Shown piece by piece: positions 7,153 through 14,216 of a DNA stretch of 20,661 bases. Each line of letters starts with the position of its first letter. The stretch's first letter is position 1. The DNA comes from an uncultured Oscillibacter sp. (lineage in GTDB: Bacteria > Bacillota > Clostridia > Oscillospirales > Oscillospiraceae): assembly GCA_934574045.1 (NCBI GenBank), contig CAKTMK010000040.1, forward strand, positions 1-20,661, given 5' to 3'. The position numbers and the translations under genes are program-made. The notes beneath the pieces were generated by a model. It made no database searches. It was not told where the DNA came from and saw nothing but the letters and a program-made list of their open reading frames with translations.

Positions 7153-8016
7153 ATGACCGTGGTGTACATAGACAGCGTGTTCGCACTCAACGCGCTGGCG
7201 GATTACCTGCTGGTGTACGCCGCCGCCCAGCTGGCGGGGGCGCGGCTGCGGCGGGGACGGTTTCTGCTGGCGGCGCTGCTGGGCGGGGCGTATGCCGCGG
7301 CGGTGTTCCTGCCGGGGCTGGGATGGCTGTCCCTGCTGCCGGTGAAGCTCTCGGCAGGGGTGCTGATGGCGCTGGCGGCGTTCGGCGGCGAGCCGCGCTT
7401 CCTGCGGCTGACGCTGCTGCTGTTCGCCGCGGCCTGCGGCTTCGCCGGGTGCGTGCTGGCGCTGGGGCTGGCGGCGGGCCAGCGGGTCCCTATGGAAAAC
7501 GGCGTGTTTTACACGAATGTGGATGCCCGGGTTCTGGTGATCTCCGCCGCCGCGGCGTATCTGGTGCTGACGGTGGTGTTCCGCGCTGCCGCGCGGCGGC
7601 GGGGCTGCGGCGGACTGCTGGTGCCGGTGACGGTGGCCTTTCAGGGCCGCAGCGCGGCGCTGACCGCCCTGTGCGACACGGGAAATGCCCTTCGGGACCC
7701 GGTGACGGGTCGGCCGGTGCTGGTGGCGGCAGCGGAGAGGCTGAATGCCCTCTGGCCGCCGGAGCTGGCCGCGGAGCTGACACCGGAGGCCCTGCGCGCG
7801 CCCAGCGCGGTGATGGAGCGGCTGGCGGAGCGGAGCGGGGCCCGGCTGCGGCTGCTGCCGTACAGCGCGGTGGGCGTGGAGAGCGGACTGCTGCTGGCGG
7901 TCCGGCTGGACTGGGCCAGCGTGAACGGCCGGCGGCGGGAGCGGCTGCTGCTGGCCCTGTCGCCCACGCCGGTGGGCGACGGCTGCGACGCGCTCTGGGG
8001 CGGGCCGGAGGAATGA
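7153..8016 (+). CDS. spoIIGA: Sigma-E processing peptidase SpoIIGA
   Basis: A 287-residue membrane aspartic protease that activates pro-sigma-E in the mother cell after septation. The N-terminal half has about five hydrophobic helices beginning VYIDSVFALNALADYLLVYA, and the C-terminal half is the protease domain with CDTGNALRDPVTGRPV near residue 174. The Asp of D-T-G-N (residue 175) is the family's catalytic aspartate. ATG 7153 was chosen because it follows GGAGGG and begins the conserved first helix; earlier in-frame ATGs (for example 7072) lie upstream of the -10 element. The protein is rich in Ala, Gly and Leu because of the high GC. sigE follows after 35 bases, the conserved sporulation pairing. 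Confidence 0.95.
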   Translation: MTVVYIDSVFALNALADYLLVYAAAQLAGARLRRGRFLLAALLGGAYAAAVFLPGLGWLSLLPVKLSAGVLMALAAFGGEPRFLRLTLLLFAAACGFAGCVLALGLAAGQRVPMENGVFYTNVDARVLVISAAAAYLVLTVVFRAAARRRGCGGLLVPVTVAFQGRSAALTALCDTGNALRDPVTGRPVLVAAAERLNALWPPELAAELTPEALRAPSAVMERLAERSGARLRLLPYSAVGVESGLLLAVRLDWASVNGRRRERLLLALSPTPVGDGCDALWGGPEE

Positions 8017-8051
8017 GGGCCGCCGGAAACGAAGAGAGGGAGGATCGGAAA

Positions 8052-8756
8052 ATGCCGCATTGGCTGGAAATCCTGAGAGGTCTGCTCCGCCGTCTGGGCC
8101 TGCTGCCCCAGACGCCCGTTCATTACATAGGCGGCAGCGACACGCTGCCAGCCCCGCTGAGCCGGGAGCGGGAGGCGGAACTGCTGGCCCGCCCCGGCGA
8201 TCCGTCCGCCCGGCAGGAGCTGATCGAGCACAACCTGCGGCTGGTGGTCTACATCGCCCGCCGGTTCGAGAATACGAAGATCAACATTGAGGACCTGATC
8301 TCCATCGGCACCATCGGCCTCATCAAGGCGGTGGAGACCTATCAGCCGGACCGGAATATCAAGCTGGCAACCTACGCCAGCCGATGTATCGAGAACGAAA
8401 TTTTGATGTACCTGCGCAAAAACGCGGGCAGGAAGGGGGAGGTCTCCTTTGACGAGCCGCTCAACACCGACTGGGACGGCAACGAGCTGCTCCTCTCCGA
8501 CGTTCTGGGGACCGACGCGGACATCGTGATGCGCCCCATCGAGGACGATGTGGACCGGGGCCTGCTGGCCGCGGCGCTGAAGATCCTCACGCCCCGGGAA
8601 AAGGAGATCATCACGCTGCGCTTCGGGCTGGGCGGCGGCAGGGAGCAGACCCAGAAGGAGGTGGCCGACCGGCTGGGGATCTCCCAGTCCTACATCTCCC
8701 GGCTGGAAAAGCGCATCATCCAGCGGCTGAAAAAGGAGATCCTCCGCCTGAGCTGA
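8052..8756 (+). CDS. sigE: Sporulation sigma factor SigE (pro-sigma-E)
   Basis: A 234-residue RNA polymerase sigma factor that drives early mother-cell genes. It is nearly superimposable on Bacillus pro-sigma-E. An amphipathic pro-sequence (MPHWLEILRGLLRRLGLL) leads to HYIGGSDTLPAPLS (about residues 24-37), the region where SpoIIGA cuts. Region 2 has HNLRLVVYIARRFE (60-73), DLISIGTIGLIKAVETY (81-97) and YASRCIENEILMYLR (108-122). VSFDEPLNTDWDGNELLLSD at 131-150 is a sigma-E hallmark. Region 4 ends with the helix-turn-helix EVADRLGISQSYISRLEKRI (203-222). ATG 8052 follows GGGAGG. In Bacillus sigG comes next; here the transcript meets a hairpin instead. Confidence 0.97.
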   Translation: MPHWLEILRGLLRRLGLLPQTPVHYIGGSDTLPAPLSREREAELLARPGDPSARQELIEHNLRLVVYIARRFENTKINIEDLISIGTIGLIKAVETYQPDRNIKLATYASRCIENEILMYLRKNAGRKGEVSFDEPLNTDWDGNELLLSDVLGTDADIVMRPIEDDVDRGLLAAALKILTPREKEIITLRFGLGGGREQTQKEVADRLGISQSYISRLEKRIIQRLKKEILRLS

Positions 8757-8796
8757 GCGCCCGGGGGCCCGCGCCGGGGCGGACGGCTCCGCGCGC

Positions 8797-8832
8797 AAAA
8801 AAGCGGCCCCGGTCGAAAGACCGGAGCCGCTT
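8797..8832 (-). terminator. Rho-independent terminator, minus-strand orientation
   Basis: A 14-bp stem with one mismatch and a GAAA loop (TTTC on the minus strand). Read on the minus strand it runs straight into six T residues, so it should end the minus-strand transcript that covers 8845-9395. On the plus strand the same hairpin follows sigE by 40 bases but lacks a T run (TTCGTATTG), so it is a weaker terminator for sigE. Confidence 0.8.
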
Positions 8833-8844
8833 CGTATTGCTTTC

Positions 8845-8990
8845 ATCCCCCGCACGGCCGTGTAGACCCCGTTATAACCTGCACCTTCACGGCCAGGTGG
8901 GTCGCCTCCAGCACGCTTTATCGCTTCCAACTTCCAGCCGCAGACGGCAGCCGGGAGGCCTGCGAACCACGGACTGATCCGGCATCCCGA
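8845..8990 (-). ncRNA. Candidate structured RNA, possibly 6S RNA (boundaries approximate)
   Basis: About 310 bases between sigE and the DUF1292 gene hold no credible gene. The minus strand can fold: CCGUG with CACGG closes a long arm, GCCUCC pairs with GGAGGC, and a small CACCU...AGGUG hairpin sits on the 3' side, followed by a GGUUAUAAC stretch. A GGUUCGCAGGCC segment lies in the 5' arm. This layout (closing stem, GUUCGCA loop, a 3' hairpin with GCGAC-CACCU / AGGU-GGUUA) resembles 6S RNA, which binds the housekeeping RNA polymerase. A strong minus-strand terminator follows at once. The inner arm is shorter than in classical 6S RNAs and I found no clear promoter of its own, so the identity is tentative; an untranslated 3' region of the DUF1292 transcript is the alternative. 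Confidence 0.42.
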
Positions 8991-9029
8991 ATAACGAAAT
9001 GTGGGTTAAAAAAAGGCCTATCACGCACC

Positions 9030-9057
9030 GCGCAGGGGACTGCGCTTTTTTATTTTT
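9030..9057 (+). terminator. Rho-independent terminator, plus-strand orientation
   Basis: GCGCAG-GGGA-CTGCGC followed by TTTTTTATTTTT is a compact, strong terminator on the plus strand. It would stop read-through from sigE before it runs into the convergent DUF1292 gene. Confidence 0.75.
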
Positions 9058-9069
9058 ATGGGGAGAACG

Positions 9070-9363
9070 TCAGGACTCCTCGTCCCCGTCCTCGAACAGC
9101 GCTTCCATGAAAAGATCGTACACGGCGTCCAGCTCCTCGTCGGAGTCCAGCGTGGAGAGCAGCTCCTCGCCGTTTTCCGTCACGGCCTTCAGGATCACCA
9201 GCCCGGTGTCCGGGTCCTCCTCGTCGGAATCCTCCGTCTCGGCGGGGAAAAAGGCCATGTACTTCTGACCGTTGTGCTCCAGCGCGTCAACGAATTCCAG
9301 CTCGATGTCGTTGCCGTCCTCGTCGGTGATGGTGATGAACGTGGGGCCGAGATCTTCGCTCAT
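9070..9363 (-). CDS. DUF1292 family protein (YrzB-like)
   Basis: A 97-residue, very acidic cytoplasmic protein. FITITDEDGNDIELEFVDAL (about residues 9-28) followed by GQKYMAFFPAE and LVILKAVTENGEE matches the DUF1292 pattern. The middle and C-terminal parts are rich in Asp and Glu (ETEDSDEEDPD, FEDGDEES). ATG 9363 (minus strand) has a perfect AAGGAGG seven bases upstream. In many Firmicutes this gene is next to ruvX and alaS; here it stands alone between sigE and a penicillin-binding protein. Its function is unknown. Confidence 0.88.
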   Translation of the reverse strand: MSEDLGPTFITITDEDGNDIELEFVDALEHNGQKYMAFFPAETEDSDEEDPDTGLVILKAVTENGEELLSTLDSDEELDAVYDLFMEALFEDGDEES

Positions 9364-9401
9364 GAAAGCGCCTCCTTCATGCAAGAGATGATGTTGGTCA
9401 T

Positions 9402-9430
9402 ATTGTACCCGCTGCGCGGGCAAAATGCAA
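9402..9430 (-). promoter_or_regulatory. Sigma-A promoter of the DUF1292 gene
   Basis: On the minus strand TTGCAT (9425-9430) and TACAAT (9402-9407) are spaced by 17 bases. Transcription should start about 30 bases before the start codon. Confidence 0.7.
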
Positions 9431-9549
9431 GTCTCCATGGCGTGAAAAAGATGGAAAATCCAGACCCGGATACCGTCAAATTTCAGACGGAACGGGAAAA
9501 ATCAAAAAATCCGGGAACTTTTACCGAGAAAAAACCGACAATTTAGGTG

Positions 9550-9580
9550 TTGACAGGAATGGTAAAATGAAAAATATCAT
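9550..9580 (+). promoter_or_regulatory. Probable promoter of the penicillin-binding protein gene
   Basis: TTGACA at 9550-9555 is a perfect -35. The best -10 candidates are TATCAT (9575-9580, 19-base spacer) or AATATC at 17 bases. A second possibility is the extended -10 TGGTAAAAT at 9560-9568 with a poor -35. A promoter is likely here, but its exact frame is open. Confidence 0.45.
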
Positions 9581-9657
9581 GGTGCATTGTGCGCAGGCGG
9601 CCGCCGGAGCGGTACGCTGCCTGCTTGCCCAAATTTTGGAAAAGGAGGTGTTCTGCA

Positions 9658-12327
9658 TTGGAGCAGCACGGACGGCATGAGCAGGCCCCCAGCCCCCGGG
9701 AGCGCCGCCGCCGCCAGAACACCGGAAGAAATCCCCTGGGCACGATCTGGTTCGTGCTTCGGACGCTGATCCTGATCGGCATTCTGGCCGGAGGGATGAT
9801 TGCCGGTATTTTCATGTACTTCGTCAAGACCACACTGGCGCCGACGCTGGACATCAACGCCGACGACTACACGATGAATCTCAGCTCCGTAATCGTCTAT
9901 CAGAATCAGTCCACCGGAAATTGGGACGAGCTTCAGATGATCTACGGCGACGAGAACCGCATCTGGGTGGACTATGACCAGATCCCGGAGGCCATGTGGC
10001 AGGCGGCGGTCTCCATCGAGGACGAGCGCTTTTTCACCCACCACGGCGTGGACTGGAAGCGGACCGCCGGCGCGACGGCGAACCTGTTCCTGCACACCAG
10101 CAGCACCTACGGCGGGTCCACCATCACCCAGCAGCTCCTCAAGAACATGACCCACGACAACGACGGCACGGTGAACCGCAAGGTGCGGGAGATCTTCCGC
10201 GCGCTGGAGTTTGAGAAGAAGTACTCCAAGGAGGAGATCCTGGAGCTGTACCTCAACACCATCTATCTGGGCCAGACGTGTTACGGTGTGCAGACCGCGG
10301 CGAAGTTCTACTTCGGCAAGGACGTCTCCGAGCTTTCGCCCGCGGAGTGCGCCAGCATCATCGCCATCACCAACAACCCCTCGCTGTACGGGCCGATGTC
10401 CACCGTGACCGTCACGGACTCCAACGGCCAAAAGCGGACGGCCCGGGAGATGAACAAGAACCGCCAGAAGAACATCCTCAACAAGATGCTCGAGCAGGGC
10501 TATCTCACCGAGCAGGAGTATGAGCAGGCGGTCAACGAGGAGCTGCATTTTACCGACGGCTCCGTCTCCGCACAGGAGCTGGTGGCCGCCGACAACGCGG
10601 AGAAGAACAGCGGCGCGTCCGCCACGGGCATCAACTCCTACTTCGTGGATCAGGTCATCATGGACGTGTCCGCCGACCTTGCCAAGCAGTACGGGATCTC
10701 CCCCAAGGAGGCCCGCATCAAGCTCTACAACGGCGGCTACACCATTTACACCACCATTGACCCCCACATTCAGGAGCTGGCCGAGTCGGTCTATGAGGAC
10801 CGCTCCAACCTGAACGTGACCTCTCCCAGCGGACAGGAGCTTCAGTCCGGCATCACCATCGTGGAGCCGTCCACCGGCAACGTGGTGGCCATGGTGGGCA
10901 AGGTGGGCGTGAAGGACCGCAACCTCGGCTGGAACTACGCCACCGGCACCCGGCAGTGCGGCTCGGCCATCAAGCCCGTCACGGTGTACGCTCCCGCGCT
11001 GGATGCGGGCGTCATCACCATGGCGTCCACCTTTGACGATTATCCCGTCCGCCTGCTCAACGACAGGCCGTGGCCCAAGAACTCCCCGTCGGGCTACCGC
11101 GGCTGGACCACCCTCTCCACCGGCGTGGCCAACTCCATCAACACCGTGGCCGTTCAGGTGGTGGAGAAGCTGGGCGTCGCCAATTCGTTCACCTTCGCCA
11201 CGGAGCAGATGAATCTGGATCTGGTGGCCGACGATATCAACACGGCGTCCATGGGTCTGGGCGGCCTGACCAACGGCGTTTCCACCGAGGAGATGGCCGC
11301 GGCCTACGCGGTGTTCGCCAACGGCGGCGTATACAATTCCCCCCGGCTCTATACGCAGGTGGAGGACGCCGACGGCAACGTGATCCTCAACAACGAGACG
11401 GACACCCACGTGGCCGTGAAGGAGACCACCGCCCACTTCATGAACCAGCTCCTTCAGGGCGTTATGAACGGCGGCACCGCCTCGCGCTACCGGCTCTCCG
11501 GCATGACCTGCGCCGGAAAGACGGGCACCACCAGCGAAAACTACGACCGCTATTTCGTGGGCTACACTCCATACTATTCCGCGGCGGTCTGGTGCGGTTA
11601 CGATAAGAACGAGCGCATCAGCTATTCCGGCAACCCTGCCGCAGCCATGTGGAATAAGGTCATGCAGAAGATCGCCGACGAGCAGGAGAACAAGCTCTTT
11701 GACGTGCCCTCCGGCGGGATGGTCACCGTGAATGTCTGCGCGGACAGCGGCCTGCTGGCCACGTCCGCCTGCGAGGCCGACCTGCGTGGCAGCCGCGTCC
11801 GGTCTGTGACGGTGGCCGCCGGGACCGCGCCCACGGAGAGCTGCACGCTCCACAAGATCTACGATTACTGCACGGAGGGCAAGTGCCTCGCCACGGAGTT
11901 CTGCCCGCCGGACACCGTTCAGCAGGTGGCTCTGCTGGACTACACCCGCGTGGATTACGGCCCCAATATCGTGGCGGAGGACAGCGCCTATCTGGCCAGT
12001 GCCTTTGAAACGGTGCTGGAGGACGGGACGGTCCAGAAGCCGCCCTGCACGGTCCACACCGACGGGTCCTTCCTGCCCCAGCCGGGCGGCGAGGGCGGCG
12101 AGACCGTGCCGGACATCCCCACGGAGCCGACGGTCGATCCCGACCAGCCTTTCATTGATCCGAACGACGGGTACGGCGGCTCCGGCAGCGGCGGAAGCTC
12201 CGGAGGAAACACCGGCGGCACCACCACCGTCCCGGAGACGCCGCCCACCCCGCCGGAGCCGGAAACGCCCCCCACGGGGAACAGCACGGACGACTGGCTC
12301 AACTCCGTCTGGGACACCGGCGCCTGA
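9658..12327 (+). CDS. Class A penicillin-binding protein (PBP1A-like transglycosylase/transpeptidase)
   Basis: An 889-residue bifunctional peptidoglycan synthase. After a charged cytoplasmic N-terminus, one transmembrane helix (about residues 30-55) anchors it. The glycosyltransferase domain has the catalytic EDERFFTHHGVDW (121-133), GGSTITQQLLKN (152-163) and LYLNTIYLG (197-205). The transpeptidase domain has SAIK (436-439, acylated serine), SIN (493-495) and KTG (621-623). About residues 730-790 contain seven cysteines (NVCADSG, SACEA, SCTLH, DYCTEGKC, EFCPPD), and the C-terminus is a Gly/Ser/Pro/Thr tail that looks disordered. I chose TTG 9658 because AAGGAGGTG (9642-9650) is seven bases upstream; the ATG at 9589 lies upstream of that site and adds residues that do not look real. 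Confidence 0.94.
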   Translation: MEQHGRHEQAPSPRERRRRQNTGRNPLGTIWFVLRTLILIGILAGGMIAGIFMYFVKTTLAPTLDINADDYTMNLSSVIVYQNQSTGNWDELQMIYGDENRIWVDYDQIPEAMWQAAVSIEDERFFTHHGVDWKRTAGATANLFLHTSSTYGGSTITQQLLKNMTHDNDGTVNRKVREIFRALEFEKKYSKEEILELYLNTIYLGQTCYGVQTAAKFYFGKDVSELSPAECASIIAITNNPSLYGPMSTVTVTDSNGQKRTAREMNKNRQKNILNKMLEQGYLTEQEYEQAVNEELHFTDGSVSAQELVAADNAEKNSGASATGINSYFVDQVIMDVSADLAKQYGISPKEARIKLYNGGYTIYTTIDPHIQELAESVYEDRSNLNVTSPSGQELQSGITIVEPSTGNVVAMVGKVGVKDRNLGWNYATGTRQCGSAIKPVTVYAPALDAGVITMASTFDDYPVRLLNDRPWPKNSPSGYRGWTTLSTGVANSINTVAVQVVEKLGVANSFTFATEQMNLDLVADDINTASMGLGGLTNGVSTEEMAAAYAVFANGGVYNSPRLYTQVEDADGNVILNNETDTHVAVKETTAHFMNQLLQGVMNGGTASRYRLSGMTCAGKTGTTSENYDRYFVGYTPYYSAAVWCGYDKNERISYSGNPAAAMWNKVMQKIADEQENKLFDVPSGGMVTVNVCADSGLLATSACEADLRGSRVRSVTVAAGTAPTESCTLHKIYDYCTEGKCLATEFCPPDTVQQVALLDYTRVDYGPNIVAEDSAYLASAFETVLEDGTVQKPPCTVHTDGSFLPQPGGEGGETVPDIPTEPTVDPDQPFIDPNDGYGGSGSGGSSGGNTGGTTTVPETPPTPPEPETPPTGNSTDDWLNSVWDTGA

Positions 12328-12340
12328 ACGACTGCGCCTG

Positions 12341-12374
12341 AAAGGCCGCCGCACGATCGTGCGGCGGCCTTTTT
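12341..12374 (+). terminator. Rho-independent terminator after the penicillin-binding protein
   Basis: A near-perfect palindrome centred on CGATCG (stem AAGGCCGCCGCACGA / TCGTGCGGCGGCCTT) is followed by a five-T run, 13 bases after the stop codon. Confidence 0.85.
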
Positions 12375-12472
12375 GCGCGGGAAACCGCCATGGGCGCACA
12401 ATGTTTTTCTCCTGTGTGGACATTTTACCGAAAAACTTCCATGGCCGCGGTGAAAATTCTTCAGTTTTTTCA

Positions 12473-12501
12473 TTGCAACCCGGCAGGGCATATGATACAC
12501 T
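12473..12501 (+). promoter_or_regulatory. Sigma-A promoter of the ACT-hom-lysC operon
   Basis: TTGCAA (12473-12478) and TACACT (12496-12501) are spaced by 17 bases, with TGA giving an extended -10. Transcription would start about 35 bases before the TTG start codon, leaving no room for a long leader, so riboswitch control of this promoter is unlikely. Confidence 0.65.
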
Positions 12502-12542
12502 GAGACAGGTGAAAAGACAAATGACCATGGGAGGCGGACGAA

Positions 12543-12983
12543 TTGAGCAGAGAGATCAAGTATTATATCGTGGCGGCGGACGCTCTGCCGGAGATCTTCG
12601 TCAAGGTGGCGGAGGCGAAGCGCATGATGCAGACCGGCGAAGCCGCCACGGTGGGCGCGGCCACCCGGATGTCCGGCATCAGCCGCAGCGCGTTTTATAA
12701 GTACAAGGACTCCGTGCAGCCTTTCAACGACATGAAGGCGGAGCACATCATCACATTTTACGGGATGCTCAAGGACGCGCCGGGCGTTTTGAGCCGGGTG
12801 CTCTCGGAGTTCGCGGGGGCGGGAGCCAACATCCTGACCATCAACCAGAGCATCCCCACCAACGGCTGCGCCGCCGTAACGATCTCGGCGGAGACCTCGG
12901 ACATGGAGCTGACGCTGGAGGCGTTTCTGGAGAAGGCCGCGTCCATCGAGGGCGTGGTCCGCTTTGAGATCCTGGCCGGCTGA
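12543..12983 (+). CDS. HTH-ACT domain protein (PheB/UPF0735-like regulator)
   Basis: A 146-residue protein in two parts. Residues about 8-58 (ALPEIFVKVAEAKRMM, then GAATRMSGISRSAFYKYKD) look like a small helix-turn-helix. Residues about 70-146 (IITFYGMLKDAPGVLSRVLS, then FAGAGANILTINQSIP) form an ACT domain, an amino-acid-sensing fold. This arrangement matches the PheB/UPF0735 group. The start is TTG 12543 with GGGAGG eight bases upstream; there is no better ATG. It is the first gene of the operon with hom 20 bases downstream, so it probably senses an aspartate-family amino acid and controls the operon or the enzyme. That role is inference. Confidence 0.85.
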   Translation: MSREIKYYIVAADALPEIFVKVAEAKRMMQTGEAATVGAATRMSGISRSAFYKYKDSVQPFNDMKAEHIITFYGMLKDAPGVLSRVLSEFAGAGANILTINQSIPTNGCAAVTISAETSDMELTLEAFLEKAASIEGVVRFEILAG

Positions 12984-13003
12984 CGCGGCGGAAAGGGAAG
13001 AGC

Positions 13004-14197
13004 ATGAGTAAGATCGCAATTCTGGGCCTTGGCACGGTGGGAACCGGCGTGGCCCGCGTGACGGCGGAAAACGCCCGCCAGATCGAGCGGAAGCTGGGCG
13101 AGCCGCTGACGGTAAAGACCATTCTGGTCCGGCATTTCAAGGACGGGCCGTACCGCCAGCTGATGACCGACGATTTTGCCCGCATCGAGCAGGACGAGGA
13201 GATCCGCGTGGTGGTGGAGACCATCGGCGGGGTGGACGCGGCCTATGAGTACACAAAGCGGGCGCTGGAGGCGGGAAAGCACGTGGTCACCGCCAACAAG
13301 CAGCTGGTGGCCGAGCGGGGCTGCGAGCTTCTGGAGCTGGCCCGGAAGAAGAACGTAAACTATCTGTTTGAGGCCAGCGTGGGCGGCGGCATCCCCATCC
13401 TGCACCCGCTGACGGAGTGCCTGTGCGCCAACCGGATCGACGAGATCTACGGCATTTTGAACGGCACGACCAACTATATCCTCACCCGCATGGTCCGCAC
13501 CGGCGCGTTCTTTTCCGACGCGCTGCGAGAGGCGCAGGCCAAGGGCTATGCCGAGGCGGACCCCACCGCGGACGTGCAGGGCATCGACGCGGGGCGCAAG
13601 ATCTGCATTTTGTCGGATCTGGCCTTCGGCGCGCAGACGGACCCGGAGAAGGTCCCCATGGAGGGCATCGCCAAGCTGTCCCTGCGGGACGTGAAGGTGG
13701 CGCAGCGGGCGGGCTACCGCATCAAGCTGCTGGGCCGGTGCCTGCGGATGCCCGGCGGCGGGCGCACCGCCTATGTCGCGCCCCATCTGGTGCCGGAGGA
13801 TCACCCGCTGGCCAATGTGGAGGACGTATACAACGCGGTGGTGGTCCGGGGCAACGCAGTGGGCGAGCTGATGTTTTACGGCAGGGGCGCGGGTGAGCTG
13901 CCCACGGCCTCGGCCTGCGTGTCCGACGTGCTGGAGGCGCTGCGCCGCAGCCCCCGGCAGGAGGGCCTTGGCTGGAGCGCGGACACCGACGGGTTTGTGG
14001 ACCCGGCGGAGGTGGCAACCCGGTTCTATTTCCGCATCGAGGGCAGCCTGACGGACGCGGCCATGGCCTTCGGTCAGGTGGAGGTCCTCAGCGAGGACGG
14101 CGAGACCGGCTTTTTGACCGACCGCATCACCGGACGGGAGGCGCTGGAACAGTCCAGAAGCCTGAACGTGCTGGCCTGCCTGCGGGTCATCGACTGA
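13004..14197 (+). CDS. hom: Homoserine dehydrogenase
   Basis: A 397-residue oxidoreductase that reduces aspartate semialdehyde to homoserine with NAD(P)H, the branch step to threonine and methionine. IAILGLGTVGTGVARV (residues 4-19) is the nucleotide-binding loop, VTANKQLVAERG is at 95-106, GGGIPILHPLTECL at 127-140, GILNGTTNYILTRM at 150-163 and DPTADVQGIDAGRK at 186-199, where the substrate-binding and catalytic Asp/Lys residues lie. The usual monofunctional enzyme ends with a full ACT domain of about 80-90 residues. Here only about 59 residues remain (339-397, FYFRIEGSLTD to LRVID), with the ACT core apparently shortened. The start ATG follows GGGAAG. lysC begins 19 bases after the stop. 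Confidence 0.95.
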   Translation: MSKIAILGLGTVGTGVARVTAENARQIERKLGEPLTVKTILVRHFKDGPYRQLMTDDFARIEQDEEIRVVVETIGGVDAAYEYTKRALEAGKHVVTANKQLVAERGCELLELARKKNVNYLFEASVGGGIPILHPLTECLCANRIDEIYGILNGTTNYILTRMVRTGAFFSDALREAQAKGYAEADPTADVQGIDAGRKICILSDLAFGAQTDPEKVPMEGIAKLSLRDVKVAQRAGYRIKLLGRCLRMPGGGRTAYVAPHLVPEDHPLANVEDVYNAVVVRGNAVGELMFYGRGAGELPTASACVSDVLEALRRSPRQEGLGWSADTDGFVDPAEVATRFYFRIEGSLTDAAMAFGQVEVLSEDGETGFLTDRITGREALEQSRSLNVLACLRVID

Positions 14198-14216
14198 GAA
14201 AGGGAGAGAGACGTCT

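Noticed and set aside
8845..8990. SRP RNA, tmRNA or RNase P RNA
   Set aside because: The conserved SRP apical loop, the tmRNA tRNA-like end and the RNase P core sequences are all absent.
9577..12528. Open minus-strand frame of 983 codons across the penicillin-binding protein
   Set aside because: It is antisense to a gene with all catalytic motifs, is built from Arg/Gly/Val/His shadow residues, and has no ribosome site. High GC makes stop codons rare in such frames.
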